Assembly: GCF_026427715.1 (NCBI RefSeq)
Contig: NZ_CP107559.1
Location: 62,001-126,000, forward strand
DNA length: 64,000 nt
DNA from: Methylocystis sp. MJC1
GTDB taxonomy: Bacteria; Pseudomonadota; Alphaproteobacteria; Rhizobiales; Beijerinckiaceae
Direction of reading: 5' to 3'
This document shows, piece after piece, positions 41,344-51,398 of this stretch (position 1 is the stretch's first letter; each line of letters starts with the position of its first letter). The notes under the pieces were generated by a model that did not search any database, was not told where the DNA came from, and saw nothing but the letters and a program-made list of their open reading frames with translations. The position numbers were made by a program, and so were the translations under genes.

Positions 41344-42522
41344 TTACGAGTTAATCCTGTAGACCTCCTCGACATAGCCTTCTCTTACCCAGCATTTCGA
41401 ACGATACAGTTTCTCGAAGCTCTCGTGACTCGAGAAAAAATGATGCGCTGTCCGCGGGTAGAAGTATTCATGATTGATACTTAAAACGTATCCAGCCCCA
41501 ATTCTAGAAAATTGGACAAGGTACTGGCGGATCAAATTATCGTCAATTTCTGGCAAACTATCCTGATTAACAATAATTCCATAGCTTTTATCAGGAAGAC
41601 TCATGCATTTCCAGTAAGGTAGTATTTTTATAGCATCCTTTTTCTGCTCTTCGCCATAAAGAGAAACTTCATCGGCTCCCACCGCATGGATGAGGTAATG
41701 CCCCGCGAGAAGGCAGCTGATCGGCAGGTCCAGAATCGTGTAGTCTCGATAGCCGAGACGACGTGCATACATCGCACCTATGCCTATTCCTCCGCCGAGT
41801 TCGCAAACGGGATAGAAACCCCTGTTTAGCACCGAGATGCGGGCCGCCATATACAGGCTGTTGATGTGTCTATAGTGCAATACCCCACGGCTAGTTTCGA
41901 CCCCGTCAGTGTGAATGACGCCCAAAGGCGGCGATATTTCGATACCCAGCGCATCTTCGATCTGTTGCGCAATTACATCGATATTTGCACGCAAATTCTC
42001 TCCCCATGGACCGCTTTCAGGATTCTCAAGGGGCAGCACACCCAAAGATTCTGCAAGACACACAAGCTTGTCGAGATATGTAAGCGCGACATTGTCGGGT
42101 CCAAGATCGCGGTTGTAACCGTCAACGCAAGTTGTTATTCCGCCGAACCACACGAACGACCTTCCAAACTGCAATAAGTATTCCGCTAGTTGCGCAGGAT
42201 TTCGTGTTTCAACACACTCGATGAGTTGAGGCAATTCATTTCGCAAAAGCCCTGTCCATAAGTCTTCGCCCTGCCGCTTCAGAGCTGATGCAGGTTCATC
42301 ATCAAGTGCCTTGTGATATGCAGCGATTAACCGTGCGGCCACCTCGACGCGATTGTTTTTCTGTTCCGCCGGCTTGCTAGCAAATCGGACGGGGGGCAAC
42401 GGGAATTTAGCCGGATGTGCAAGGAGACGCTCAGTCAGGAGCCCTGATTCTGAGAACAAACCCGGACTTCTTGATTCTGAAATTAGTTTCGTTAAATCCG
42501 CTAGTCGCTGCTCCAACGTCAT
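41344..42522 (-). CDS. Putative sugar O-methyltransferase (SAM-dependent)
   Basis: 392 aa from ATG 42522. The SAM-binding motif I is CELGGGIGIGAMYARRLGY near residue 242, followed by DYTILDLPISCLLAGHYLIH (motif II region) and IVNQDSLPEIDD. The overall layout, with an N-terminal helical domain of about 200 residues, matches the putative sugar O-methyltransferase family found in LPS and capsule clusters. Flanked on both sides by decayed IS5 transposases and more A+T-rich than the operons nearby. Substrate unknown. Confidence 0.8.
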   Translation of the reverse strand: MTLEQRLADLTKLISESRSPGLFSESGLLTERLLAHPAKFPLPPVRFASKPAEQKNNRVEVAARLIAAYHKALDDEPASALKRQGEDLWTGLLRNELPQLIECVETRNPAQLAEYLLQFGRSFVWFGGITTCVDGYNRDLGPDNVALTYLDKLVCLAESLGVLPLENPESGPWGENLRANIDVIAQQIEDALGIEISPPLGVIHTDGVETSRGVLHYRHINSLYMAARISVLNRGFYPVCELGGGIGIGAMYARRLGYRDYTILDLPISCLLAGHYLIHAVGADEVSLYGEEQKKDAIKILPYWKCMSLPDKSYGIIVNQDSLPEIDDNLIRQYLVQFSRIGAGYVLSINHEYFYPRTAHHFFSSHESFEKLYRSKCWVREGYVEEVYRINS

Positions 42523-43181
42523 GTTGCTTGCCTATTTGACACTATGTTGCATGAGGTGTGTGAACTTAAAGTCTGACGATCATTCATCTAGCCAATTTGA
42601 TCCGAGTTTCGCCGGATGGCCCTTAATTTTTCACGAAACCCGACCCAATTGGTGGGCGCTGGCAAGAGCCCGGATCGTGTTCTGACCTTGCCCGCGTTTA
42701 GCGCCGCCCTTGGCTGAGCGATTATGCGGCAAGCCGTTCTTTGTCGGCAAGCCACTTTTTTCGAACGCCATCGGGCTCGATATCTTATAAAACGCTCCGA
42801 CTCTAACTATTGCTGGATGAGAGTTCAGGGGCAGGTCAGTATGTCCAAAGATCGAAATAGCCGTAGACCGTGCTTTCCGGCGGCAAATCCTTGGGTATCG
42901 CGCGCCACTGGCAGCCGGTCGAGAGCACGTACATCAAGCCGTTCACGACCGCGCGCATCGCGACCGTGCGTTTCCCTCCGCCCCGCTTCGCAGGTGGCAT
43001 CAGGGGCTCGATGAGCGCCCACTCCGCGTCCGTCACGTCGCTCGGGTAGCGCAATTTGCTACGATCATAGCGCGCGCTTTTCATTCGTCCCCGTCGGCGG
43101 TCTCCGCGAGAATCAGACCGCGTCATAGCATCACAAGGGACCAATTCTACTTGTCATCGGACCGACACTTCAAGTCAATAG
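42523..43181. other. Gap with an IS5 transposase fragment
   Basis: The right part holds the transposase fragment at 42836-43084. In 42540-42830 I see no gene or repeat. Confidence 0.35.
42836..43084 (-). pseudogene. N-terminal fragment of an IS5-family transposase
   Basis: About 82 residues from MKSARYDRSKLRYPSDVTDA to YGYFDLWTY and a stop; this is the DUF4096-type N-terminal domain with VNGLMYVLSTGCQWRAIPKD. It ends before the DDE core. It belongs to a different IS5 subgroup from both the element at 38582 and the tail at 41098. Confidence 0.75.
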
Positions 43182-44123
43182 CTATTCCGCAACTGTTTCT
43201 CTGCATTGACTCAGCTCCTTTTGTAGACTTTCGATAGCTTCGCTCGACTCTCGCATAACCCACGCAAGCCTTTCCTCCAGTACGCGAATCTGCTCGGATT
43301 GGGCCACTAGCCGCGCTAGCATAACCTGATTAGCTTGCCGGACGGCGGTGTTGCTAAATCGCACAGATTCAGAAACATATCGGGGGTTGTTTTCTATTAG
43401 ATGCTTGACCAGCGGAACAACCTCACCGGTTGAACCAGCAATAAGTCGGCAAAATGGACGGTCTTTTTCAGTCTTGAACTTTTCAATGACGCAAACGGAG
43501 TTATAAAAGCTGACGCTTGCTACACTACGAGAGAGGTGTCGATAGGACCACAAGACCTGAGTAGCGACCTCCGATGGTAAGATATGGTCGCAATTCACCA
43601 CGTCAACTAGTTGTTTTAGCCACTCAATGGCCGATCCTTCTCGCCGATAACCGCCTTCAAATTCGGGTACATAACTACAGTGGAGGTCTTCGATTATGTA
43701 AACTCCACCGGGCTTAAGTCGATCAAATAGAATTGAAAATGTCGAAATGATATCGGAGGAAATATGTGAGCCATCATCGATAATGACATCGAATAACCTA
43801 TCACCCAATTCTCGCTCTAAAATTTCATATTTAGTCGCATCCGCAACTATAACGTCAATGCGGTCGTCTTGAAAGACAAGCGAACTCACGGCTGGCGATA
43901 TATCTACCCCGGTTATCGTCGAGCCTGAAGGGAGGTATCGCGCCCATAGTTCCAGGGACCCTCCGTTTTGCACACCTATCTCAAGCAGCGACACCGGATC
44001 TCCAGATTCACTAAACCTTTTGAGCTCCCGCTCGTAAATTTGGAAATAGTTTTCCCATTTATCTGCGTATTTTGATTCGCTTCCCAGGAACAAGTCTTCA
44101 AGCGATGCCATCGAGTGCGCCAT
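43182..44123 (-). CDS. Class I SAM-dependent methyltransferase with C-terminal coiled coil
   Basis: 313 aa from ATG 44123 (MAHSMASLEDLF). Motif I SLLEIGVQNGGSLELWARYL, then ITGVDISPAV, and an acidic block LFDVIIDDGSHISSDIIST typical of CmcI/rhamnosyl O-methyltransferase-like enzymes. A third block is PGGVYIIEDLHCSYVPEFEG. The last 60 residues (LARLVAQSEQIRVLEERLAW) form a coiled coil, suggesting oligomerisation or attachment to a glycosyltransferase. Likely methylates a sugar of the surface glycan; substrate unknown. Confidence 0.8.
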   Translation of the reverse strand: MAHSMASLEDLFLGSESKYADKWENYFQIYERELKRFSESGDPVSLLEIGVQNGGSLELWARYLPSGSTITGVDISPAVSSLVFQDDRIDVIVADATKYEILERELGDRLFDVIIDDGSHISSDIISTFSILFDRLKPGGVYIIEDLHCSYVPEFEGGYRREGSAIEWLKQLVDVVNCDHILPSEVATQVLWSYRHLSRSVASVSFYNSVCVIEKFKTEKDRPFCRLIAGSTGEVVPLVKHLIENNPRYVSESVRFSNTAVRQANQVMLARLVAQSEQIRVLEERLAWVMRESSEAIESLQKELSQCRETVAE

Positions 44124-44896
44124 TGTGATCGGGTTGATTACGAGGAGGTTGCGGCAATAGCGCAAGCTACGCTATCTTTAGCTTGCAAGCTTACCCACCC
44201 GAGCATGGCTTTGGCAACCTCTAAATGTCCAGTGATAGGGACAAAAATGACAAAGTGGATGCCTCCGCAAGTCTTATCCTACGTATGGAGAATTTTTGTT
44301 AGCAGGTTCTTTTCAAATGGGCTCATAGCCAGCTGCAGTGAAGAAGTTGGCGCCTTGCCATGGGGGCAACACCAAAACGCGACTTTGATGCACCGGGCTC
44401 TTGTGCAAACAGCGGAAGCGGGGCATATTTGCTGCCGAACGCGCTGAGCTCCTCTCATGCGGTGCGGTTCAAGCCGAGTTTTTTTGAGACCTCGTCGAGA
44501 TGATCGCCGAGCGCGAAGTTAGTTTAGAGCATACGCCGATAATGCGATGGATCCAACACTACGCTCTCGAATTCGAAAAGCGGGACCCTTTCGCCTCCTA
44601 AGCCGGATCGTGGTGGCGGGTCGACAAAATCTGCATGAAGATCTTTTTTCCGGCGGGCGTTCAAGGGCAGGGCCAAGGTCCATTCAAAGTCGAAGCCACT
44701 TCGCATCAAAGATACCCGCGTGCCCGGAACCTGGTACGCAGCGCTCACCGCAGAACCCCGCTCATGTCCTGTGCCGTTCGTCGTGCCGTCCCGGAAAATT
44801 TGCAACCAGAACCACTCTGGTTGATTGACATAAGGTTGACAAAGCGACTCACCACGGTATTGATCGGTCCAAATTTTTGAGGAGCGTCGGAGACGT
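44124..44896. other. 773-bp gap with a degenerate IS6 transposase
   Basis: Apart from the transposase relic at 44485-44665 nothing is recognisable. The last 60 bp, A+T-rich and ending in GAGGAGCG, lead into the giant glycosyltransferase gene. Confidence 0.35.
44485..44665 (+). pseudogene. Degenerate IS6-family transposase fragment
   Basis: The plus strand reads VEMIAEREVSLEHTPIMRWI then QHYALEFEKRDPFAS, a stop, and AGSWWRVDKICMKI: the helix-turn-helix and first-Asp region of IS6-type transposases, with an in-frame stop and a substituted DE-T motif. It differs from the intact IS6 at 6784. Ends blur into unrelated sequence. Confidence 0.6.
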
Positions 44897-47800
44897 ATGA
44901 AAAAGAAACGGGTATCGATTTCCCTCGAAAAGCTCTTTTACTCTGCGGAGCAAAAGAAATTGTTCCGTGCACTTACCGGCTCTCATCATAATCAGCTGTT
45001 CGACCCAACGTGGTATCGGGACCGCTATCAAGAGGTTGCTGCGCGGGGAGTGGATCCGTTGCGCCATTATATTCGCCGCGGAGTCTATGAAGGGAGGGCC
45101 CCTCACCCTCTTTTCGACCCATTATGGTATACCGTGCAATACGAGGACGTGGCACAGAGTGGGCAGCTGCCGCTGTTGCATTATTTGCAATACGGAGTGC
45201 ATGAGTGGAGATCTCCTCACCCTTTGTTTGATGCCAAGTGGTACATTAAAAACAATATTGACATAATCGAAAATGGTTTTACACCTCTCGATCATTATCT
45301 ACGTTACGGCTATAAAGAAGGTAGGCAACCTAACCCGTTTTTCGACCCTGCATTCTACCTTCGCGCCAATCCCGACGTGGAAGCAGCTGGGTTGGAGCCC
45401 TTGTCGCACTTCATCTCGTCCGGCGCGCGAGAAGGACGAAACCCTAGCCCGTACTTCGATACCAAGAAATACTCAGAAAGGCATCCTGAGGTCTATGAAA
45501 AGGAGATCAATCCTCTTGTTCACTATCTGGCATCGGACAATAAGTTCAATACCCAATATGTAAAGATAGATGCTCATTCGAGGCCGGAAACGGCCGAGAG
45601 CGATTACGACCTTTTGAGCCGAAGCGGCCTTTTTAACTCCGATTTCTATTTGGAAGCTTATCCAGACGTCGCTCTGGCGGGTGCCGACCCGTTGGCGCAT
45701 TATCTCAGTTCTGGTTATACTGAAGGAAGAAATCCAAATCGGCTCTTTTCTTCTGCATGGTACGCGCGTCAGAATGACCTACCGCCGACCAAAAATCCGC
45801 TGATCGATTATCTGCTTCGAGGCGCTGCCGAAAGAAGAGATCCGCACCCGAATTTTAGTATTCGTAAGTATTTGAACGCTCATCCTGATGTTGCCGAATC
45901 CGGTGTCGAACCGCTTTTTCATTTTTTGAATGGCGGCGTCAAGGAGGCTAGGCAGATTTTTCCGAGCGATTACGGTTTGCCTATTTCAGATGAATATACG
46001 GCGTTGAATGAAGTAACCGCGTCGGCGCTGTCCCGCATGAGGGAAGACGGAATTACTCAGTTTAATCCTCAATTCGGGTTTCAGCCGCTCAACATCGAAG
46101 TGGATTCAGCGTTGGGAGCGACTCCATCTCTCCTGATAATTTTGCCGGGTCTGAACCGGAGATATGCGACGGGTGGGCCGAATACCGCTTATATTCTCGG
46201 ATGTTTATTAGCCGCGGAGGGGGTCTCAGTCAAGTTCGTCTCCAATGATGCACCCCCTGATACGGACTTAGGCCCGCTCAAGAAGCACCTGAGTCTCTTG
46301 ACCGGATTAGACCTAGATGAACTAGGGGTCGAATTCTTGGACGCGCATGCACGTGACAACGCTTTCAAGATCGGCTGCAATGATGTCTTCATGGCGACCG
46401 CGTGGTGGACCGCGCAGCCAGCCAAAGCGGCGACCGCGTTTGTGAATTCGAACAGATTTTTATACTTGATACAAGACTATGAGAGCATGTTTTATGGGTT
46501 GTCTGTGATGCATGCCGTTGCAAAACAGACATATAGCTATAATTTCCTGCCCATCGTAAATTCATCGTTGCTGCGCGATCACCTGGCCGAGGAAAAAGTA
46601 GGTCGCTTTGCTGAGCCAGCATTCGTCTCGAATGCGCTGTGTTTCGAACCGGCGGTAGACACGAATTATTTCTACCCGGACAGAGACCTGTCTCAAACAC
46701 ATCGTCGCCTTCTCTTCTATACACGACCGACGATGGCAGACCGGAATCTTTTTGCGCTCGGCGTCGCGTCGCTGCGCGCCGCCGTTACCGCCGGTTTGTT
46801 CGGGGAGCAGGGATGGGAGTTCATCGGGATGGGGGAACATTTCGAACCCATCGCGCTCGGAAAAGGCTTCGTTCTCAAGCCCGCGCCCTGGCTCGATTTC
46901 TCTGGATATGGGGCGCTGCTGCGGAGCGCGGACGTGCTGCTGTCTTTGATGTTGTCGCCGCACCCGAGTTATCCGCCTCTAGAAGTCGCGGCATGTGGTG
47001 GCATCGTAGTGACAACAGAGTTCGGAGCCAAAACCGCCGAACGAATGGCGAAGATTTCACCGAATATCATTGCCGTTCCGGCTACGTTGGAGGATTTGGT
47101 TCCGGCGCTTGTAAGGGCCGTCGGCCTACGCGAGCGTCAAAAAGGCTCGCCGAATGAAATTACGCCTCTGCCGCGGACTTGGGTCGAAAGTCTCTCTGCT
47201 ATCCTTCCTCGTTTGCTCCAAGAGCTCGCGAAAGAGGGAATTTCGGGACGAAATACTTCGATCGGGAAGACACGGACGCAGGCGGTACGGATGTTGTTGG
47301 AAGAAAAAAGTAATCGTTCCATATCTACAGCTACATCCATCTCTCGGCATGTCACTGAAAGACGGCGACGTTTTCGGAACGCGGGGGATGGGCCAAGTTT
47401 GACAATCGTCTCCGCTCTAGAGCAAGTTGATGGTCTGTTTGAGTTGGCCTCGGCTATTCTGGGTCAAGAATCCGAGATCTCGGAATGGATCATTATCGAC
47501 CGAACTGCGCAAGTGCAGGAACTCACATCCGTAATCAACGTAGTCGATGCGTCAAAGATTAAAATAATTCGGGCTCATGATTCGAACTCTATTCACGCAT
47601 TGGCAAGCGTGGCGATTGGCGACTACTTGGTGTTGATCAACGCGGACGGTATCCCGACCATTGACGCGTTTAAAACGATAAGGGCGTTTTTACAGCAGTC
47701 AGGCGAGCCGCCGGCGATCGTGGCGGACGATTATGACGCTCGCAAGAATCCTTCTTTGACACCGATGATGCGTACGGGGTGGGACGAGCCGCTTTCTGCC

Positions 47801-50263
47801 TTTCAATCGGTCTCGCCAGGCCTCATCGCTTTCAAGCGTGACTGCGTGCCGAAGCGGCGCGATGAAGGGGCTCACGACGAAGCCTCACCAGCCGATATAC
47901 TTTCTTTCGCTCGCTCGGCGGCACATCTTCCTGAAGTCCTCTGGCTCAGAACGAGAGGGGAGAACACCCGCGCCAACGCTTCAAAGGTTGACGGGCAAAT
48001 TACGCAGAGCCGGTCGTTTCCGGTCATTTCGCTGAAAGAAGAAATTATATTGAAATTGCTGAAAGGAGAGCTCGCGAAACATTCGAAGGCTGAGATCGTG
48101 CATCTGCGGTCAGAACTGGCACTAGGGGAGACCGGTGACGCGACCCAGGAAGTTCATAAGATTTTCGAGCTTTTTCCGGATGCTCTAATAGTCGGAGGGC
48201 CAATCGAAGGGCCAAACGGAGCAATGTTGGAAGGCCCCATTGTTTTTGGTTATGGAGAGCTGATTGGATACCCCGAAGTGGAGCCAGACGTGCCCACGGC
48301 GCAATTCGATCCAATAACCATTGTACATGTCGTCAATGCTGTATCGGCCCGCTGCTGTTGGGTGAACAGAGCCCTTCTCGAACGAGAACTCGACGAAATG
48401 CCAGAGAAATTCTCGGCAGCTCTAATTGGCCCTTGGCTCGGCGCCGCCGCGACTAGATCGGGAGGAAAAGTCATATATGCCCCTCGAAGCGGAGCGAGAA
48501 TGCGGGCCGAAACGAACTCGTCGCGAACGCGAAGCATAGCGGCACAGCTCGCAGAAAGGTTCTTCCTCCGGGAAAAAATCCAGCAAAAAGGCTACGCAGC
48601 CCAACTCGATGCGTCTGGGCAAAGACCATATAGCTTGCGGTTGGAGCCGATCAAGCCGCTTGCCGCTCTCCCCTACAGGGACATTCTCGAGCAGCGGGAA
48701 AGAGATTCTCGCGCGAGCTTTAAGGAGATCGGCGCGGCGCGTTCTAAAGTTGGCGTGTTATCGACGGTCTACATCAAAACCGACCCTCAGTTATTTCGCG
48801 CGACCGTCGCGTCCGTGACGTCTCAGATCTTAAACGCCGCAGAATGGATAATTCTGGCAAATGGACCCGTTTCTCCCGAAGTTGACGGGATCCTCCGCGA
48901 GATAGCCACAGACAGGCAGCTGTCGGACACGAGGACGTCTCAACAGAACGGCCTCGAGATCGTCGTTTTGTCTACTCCTGTAAATCTCGGCATCCATGGA
49001 GGGTTGAGGGTCTGTCTGGAAAATGCCACGAGCGAGTACGTGACAGCCCTGGATGCGGACGACTTGCTCACTCAAGACGCCATTGCACTGATTGAGAAAG
49101 AACTCGAAAAAAGCCCCGACGAGATTTTCTATACGGACGAGGATTTATACGTCGACGGTCGACCCGTCCATCCATTCTATCGAAGCGATTACGACCCGGT
49201 CCAACTCCGCGCGCACTCGTCGATCTGGCATTCGATCGTTTTCAAACGAGAAACAGGTCTGCGTTTAGGAGTGTATAGTTCCCACGCGGTGGAATATGCT
49301 TTGGATTGGGACACGCTGCTTCGGTTTGAGATAAACGGTTTCGCGCCTCGACACATCCCCCGAGTCATTTATCATTGGCGACAGCATAAAAGCTCGCTCT
49401 CCAATAGTGGATCTGTCTTCGAAGGCAGTCTGAAGTCAGTTCGGTCATCATTGGAATATATCCGTTCGAAGATGCCTGATCCGGAACTGTATCAGGTGTC
49501 GCCTTATCCATGTAATATGGGAATGCCTGATTTTTTCCTCGAGCGCCGCAAGACAAAGGCACCGATGCTCTCTTGGGTCGTCATGGGTTCGGAAGGAGAG
49601 CTGGTCGACGTTCCGTTTGGCTCGGTGCGGCGTCTGGAACTCTCCCGAGGAACTTTGGCCGTCGAGCGATTGGGAAGCGCGCTCAGGGCTATGTCTGACG
49701 AATTCGTGTGTTTGCTGGGGCCCGGCGTCCGCCTTTGGGACCTGGAGACAATATGGCAAGCCGTTCGCCATTTCGAAATGGTGCCTGCCGTGGCGGGCGT
49801 CAGCGGCCCCGTCACTCGGGAAACCGGGGAAATCGTCCTTGGCGCGGCCGTGCAAACGGGTGTTCGCGAGTATGCTGACCCCTACGCGGGCCGATCGATG
49901 CTCGACCGGGGCGCGGAAATGATGTCATTCATGAAGCCCTGTTGCGTCAGCGCCGTCTACTCGGATTTGCTCGTCGCAAGGCGAGAAGCGTTGGTGAATG
50001 CCATTTGCGAAGCGCCTAATAACTTGGCGATGCGGAGTCTCGGGCTATGGTTTGGAATATGGGCCGCCAGAAACGGGACATACCTCGTTTACGAACCTCT
50101 TTTGCGGGGAAGAGCGCAAGATGATGCGAGACTCATTTCAGATCCTGCCGAAGTTTTCGCATTCTCACTGGACGTCTGCCGGCAGGGCGCTTCTATCGAC
50201 GGGCGAGGTGCCATTCGCGGACATGCAGCGATCGTCGCAGCTAGGCACGTTCACCCAAAATGA
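44897..50263 (+). CDS. Giant multidomain glycosyltransferase (1788 aa) with eight N-terminal repeats
   Basis: ATG 44897 follows GGAGCG at good spacing. Residues about 34-385 form eight copies of a roughly 40-residue repeat, consensus FDPxWY-x4-Y-x-DV-x3-G-x2-PL-x-HY-x3-G-x2-EGR-x-P-x-P; copies 5 and 7 are degenerate. A GT-B-like domain (about 410-780) of the WsaF/rhamnosyltransferase type follows: LLIILPGLNRRYATGGPNTA, EFIGMGEHF, HPSYPPLEVAACGGIVVTTE. A reduced GT2-like domain (about 830-1000) lacks a clear D-x-D; a complete GT2 domain (about 1285-1500) has VLSTVYIKT and LDADDLLTQDAI. The tail (about 1540-1788) looks like another GT2-like module. Probably builds the variable part of a surface glycan at the cytoplasmic membrane. 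Confidence 0.85.
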   Translation: MKKKRVSISLEKLFYSAEQKKLFRALTGSHHNQLFDPTWYRDRYQEVAARGVDPLRHYIRRGVYEGRAPHPLFDPLWYTVQYEDVAQSGQLPLLHYLQYGVHEWRSPHPLFDAKWYIKNNIDIIENGFTPLDHYLRYGYKEGRQPNPFFDPAFYLRANPDVEAAGLEPLSHFISSGAREGRNPSPYFDTKKYSERHPEVYEKEINPLVHYLASDNKFNTQYVKIDAHSRPETAESDYDLLSRSGLFNSDFYLEAYPDVALAGADPLAHYLSSGYTEGRNPNRLFSSAWYARQNDLPPTKNPLIDYLLRGAAERRDPHPNFSIRKYLNAHPDVAESGVEPLFHFLNGGVKEARQIFPSDYGLPISDEYTALNEVTASALSRMREDGITQFNPQFGFQPLNIEVDSALGATPSLLIILPGLNRRYATGGPNTAYILGCLLAAEGVSVKFVSNDAPPDTDLGPLKKHLSLLTGLDLDELGVEFLDAHARDNAFKIGCNDVFMATAWWTAQPAKAATAFVNSNRFLYLIQDYESMFYGLSVMHAVAKQTYSYNFLPIVNSSLLRDHLAEEKVGRFAEPAFVSNALCFEPAVDTNYFYPDRDLSQTHRRLLFYTRPTMADRNLFALGVASLRAAVTAGLFGEQGWEFIGMGEHFEPIALGKGFVLKPAPWLDFSGYGALLRSADVLLSLMLSPHPSYPPLEVAACGGIVVTTEFGAKTAERMAKISPNIIAVPATLEDLVPALVRAVGLRERQKGSPNEITPLPRTWVESLSAILPRLLQELAKEGISGRNTSIGKTRTQAVRMLLEEKSNRSISTATSISRHVTERRRRFRNAGDGPSLTIVSALEQVDGLFELASAILGQESEISEWIIIDRTAQVQELTSVINVVDASKIKIIRAHDSNSIHALASVAIGDYLVLINADGIPTIDAFKTIRAFLQQSGEPPAIVADDYDARKNPSLTPMMRTGWDEPLSAFQSVSPGLIAFKRDCVPKRRDEGAHDEASPADILSFARSAAHLPEVLWLRTRGENTRANASKVDGQITQSRSFPVISLKEEIILKLLKGELAKHSKAEIVHLRSELALGETGDATQEVHKIFELFPDALIVGGPIEGPNGAMLEGPIVFGYGELIGYPEVEPDVPTAQFDPITIVHVVNAVSARCCWVNRALLERELDEMPEKFSAALIGPWLGAAATRSGGKVIYAPRSGARMRAETNSSRTRSIAAQLAERFFLREKIQQKGYAAQLDASGQRPYSLRLEPIKPLAALPYRDILEQRERDSRASFKEIGAARSKVGVLSTVYIKTDPQLFRATVASVTSQILNAAEWIILANGPVSPEVDGILREIATDRQLSDTRTSQQNGLEIVVLSTPVNLGIHGGLRVCLENATSEYVTALDADDLLTQDAIALIEKELEKSPDEIFYTDEDLYVDGRPVHPFYRSDYDPVQLRAHSSIWHSIVFKRETGLRLGVYSSHAVEYALDWDTLLRFEINGFAPRHIPRVIYHWRQHKSSLSNSGSVFEGSLKSVRSSLEYIRSKMPDPELYQVSPYPCNMGMPDFFLERRKTKAPMLSWVVMGSEGELVDVPFGSVRRLELSRGTLAVERLGSALRAMSDEFVCLLGPGVRLWDLETIWQAVRHFEMVPAVAGVSGPVTRETGEIVLGAAVQTGVREYADPYAGRSMLDRGAEMMSFMKPCCVSAVYSDLLVARREALVNAICEAPNNLAMRSLGLWFGIWAARNGTYLVYEPLLRGRAQDDARLISDPAEVFAFSLDVCRQGASIDGRGAIRGHAAIVAARHVHPK

Positions 50264-50499
50264 AGACGCGACAACGCCACGCGGGAGCGGCAACGGCTCG
50301 GGCCACCATCTCGGGCCAAGGAATTCGCGGCCTCGCGCCGACCGCGAAGAGAAGCGTGTGCCCCACGGGGCCACGCAGGATTCGGAACAGATTCTGTGAT
50401 AGCCTGTATTGGCGCGCCGCCTCGGGATTGCTTTTTAGGGCGACGTTCCTTATTAGGAGGGGCCCTCTCGATTGGGCCCTCTTGTGCCGCGAGCTTTAA
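50260..50499 (+). CDS. Small doubtful ORF overlapping the giant glycosyltransferase stop
   Basis: 79 codons from an ATG that overlaps the preceding stop (ATGA). The product is Arg-rich (MKTRQRHAGAATARATISGQ) with no recognised family. It runs into the hairpin at 50457. Coupling geometry is its only support; it could be chance. Confidence 0.2.
   Translation: MKTRQRHAGAATARATISGQGIRGLAPTAKRSVCPTGPRRIRNRFCDSLYWRAASGLLFRATFLIRRGPLDWALLCREL
50457..50481 (+). terminator. GC-rich hairpin between glycosyltransferase and rfbF
   Basis: GAGGGGCCC (50457-50465) pairs with GGGCCCTC (50474-50481) around an 8-nt loop, one G bulged. No T run follows (TTGTGCC), so it is at best a weak terminator or an mRNA-stability hairpin ahead of rfbF. 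Confidence 0.4.
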
Positions 50500-50521
50500 T
50501 TGAAATTAGGCAGCACTAATC

Positions 50522-51310
50522 ATGAAACATAATATAACAAAGGCTGTCATTCTTGCCGGCGGCCTAGGAACGCGCCTCGCGGAAGAGACTAGCGTGCGGC
50601 CTAAGCCTATGGTTGAGATCGGTGGCCGCCCGATTATTTGGCATATTATGAAAATATACTCGAACCACGGGATTAACGAATTTATTATCTGCCTTGGCTA
50701 TAAGGGATATGTGATTAAAGAGTATTTTCAAAACTATTTTCTCCATACCTCCGACGTTACGATCGATCTTACTAGAAACGGAACAATAGTCCACGCTCAA
50801 CGGACGGAGCCCTGGAAAATCACGCTCGTCGACACCGGCGACGCCACCATGACCGGCGGTCGCCTGAAGCGGATCCGCGATTACGTGGGCGACGCGTGTT
50901 TCTGCATGACCTATGGCGACGGTGTCAGTGACATCGACATCGCCGCCGAGATCGACTTCCATCTTAAGCATGGTCGGGACGCCACAATGACCGTGGTGCG
51001 GCCCGCCGGGCGCTTTGGTGCGGCGGAAATCGCCGACGGCGGCGCGGTGAAGGGTTTTCAGGAAAAACCCGAAGGCGAATCCGGCTGGATCAACGCCGGC
51101 TTTTTCATTCTGTCGCCGCGAGTTTTCGATCTGATTGACGGCGACGCAACGATCTGGGAGCGCGCTCCGATGGAACGGCTGGTCGCAGATGATCAATTGA
51201 TGGCGTTTCGGCACCCCGGCTTCTGGCACGCCATGGACACGCTGCGCGACAAGCAGCAGCTTGAGGAAATGTGGGTCGCGGGGAAAGCGCCCTGGCGCAG
51301 CTGGGTCTAA
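50522..51310 (+). CDS. rfbF: Glucose-1-phosphate cytidylyltransferase
   Basis: 262 aa. Nucleotidyltransferase signature AVILAGGLGTRLAEETSVRP then KPMVEIGGRPIIWHIMK; ITLVDTGDATMTGGRLKRI and FCMTYGDGVSDIDI are specific to RfbF rather than to RmlA or GalU. Makes CDP-glucose from CTP and glucose 1-phosphate, the entry step to CDP-linked 3,6-dideoxy and branched sugars. First gene of a five-gene operon ending at 55262. The N-terminal third is notably more A+T-rich than the remainder. Confidence 0.95.
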   Translation: MKHNITKAVILAGGLGTRLAEETSVRPKPMVEIGGRPIIWHIMKIYSNHGINEFIICLGYKGYVIKEYFQNYFLHTSDVTIDLTRNGTIVHAQRTEPWKITLVDTGDATMTGGRLKRIRDYVGDACFCMTYGDGVSDIDIAAEIDFHLKHGRDATMTVVRPAGRFGAAEIADGGAVKGFQEKPEGESGWINAGFFILSPRVFDLIDGDATIWERAPMERLVADDQLMAFRHPGFWHAMDTLRDKQQLEEMWVAGKAPWRSWV

Positions 51311-51398
51311 CGCGCTCATCGCTCGAACAGTCGCGTTCGAATGACGAGGCCTATCGCTGACCTTTCGCCAGCGCGGTCCATCGCTTATGGAGCTATTA

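Noticed and set aside
44897..46000. Tandem periodic sequence considered as a DNA repeat or CRISPR-like array
   Set aside because: Periodicity of about 120 bp is protein-level only (FD-WY...EGR repeats); DNA copies are divergent and there are no spacers. No CRISPR array was seen anywhere in the window.
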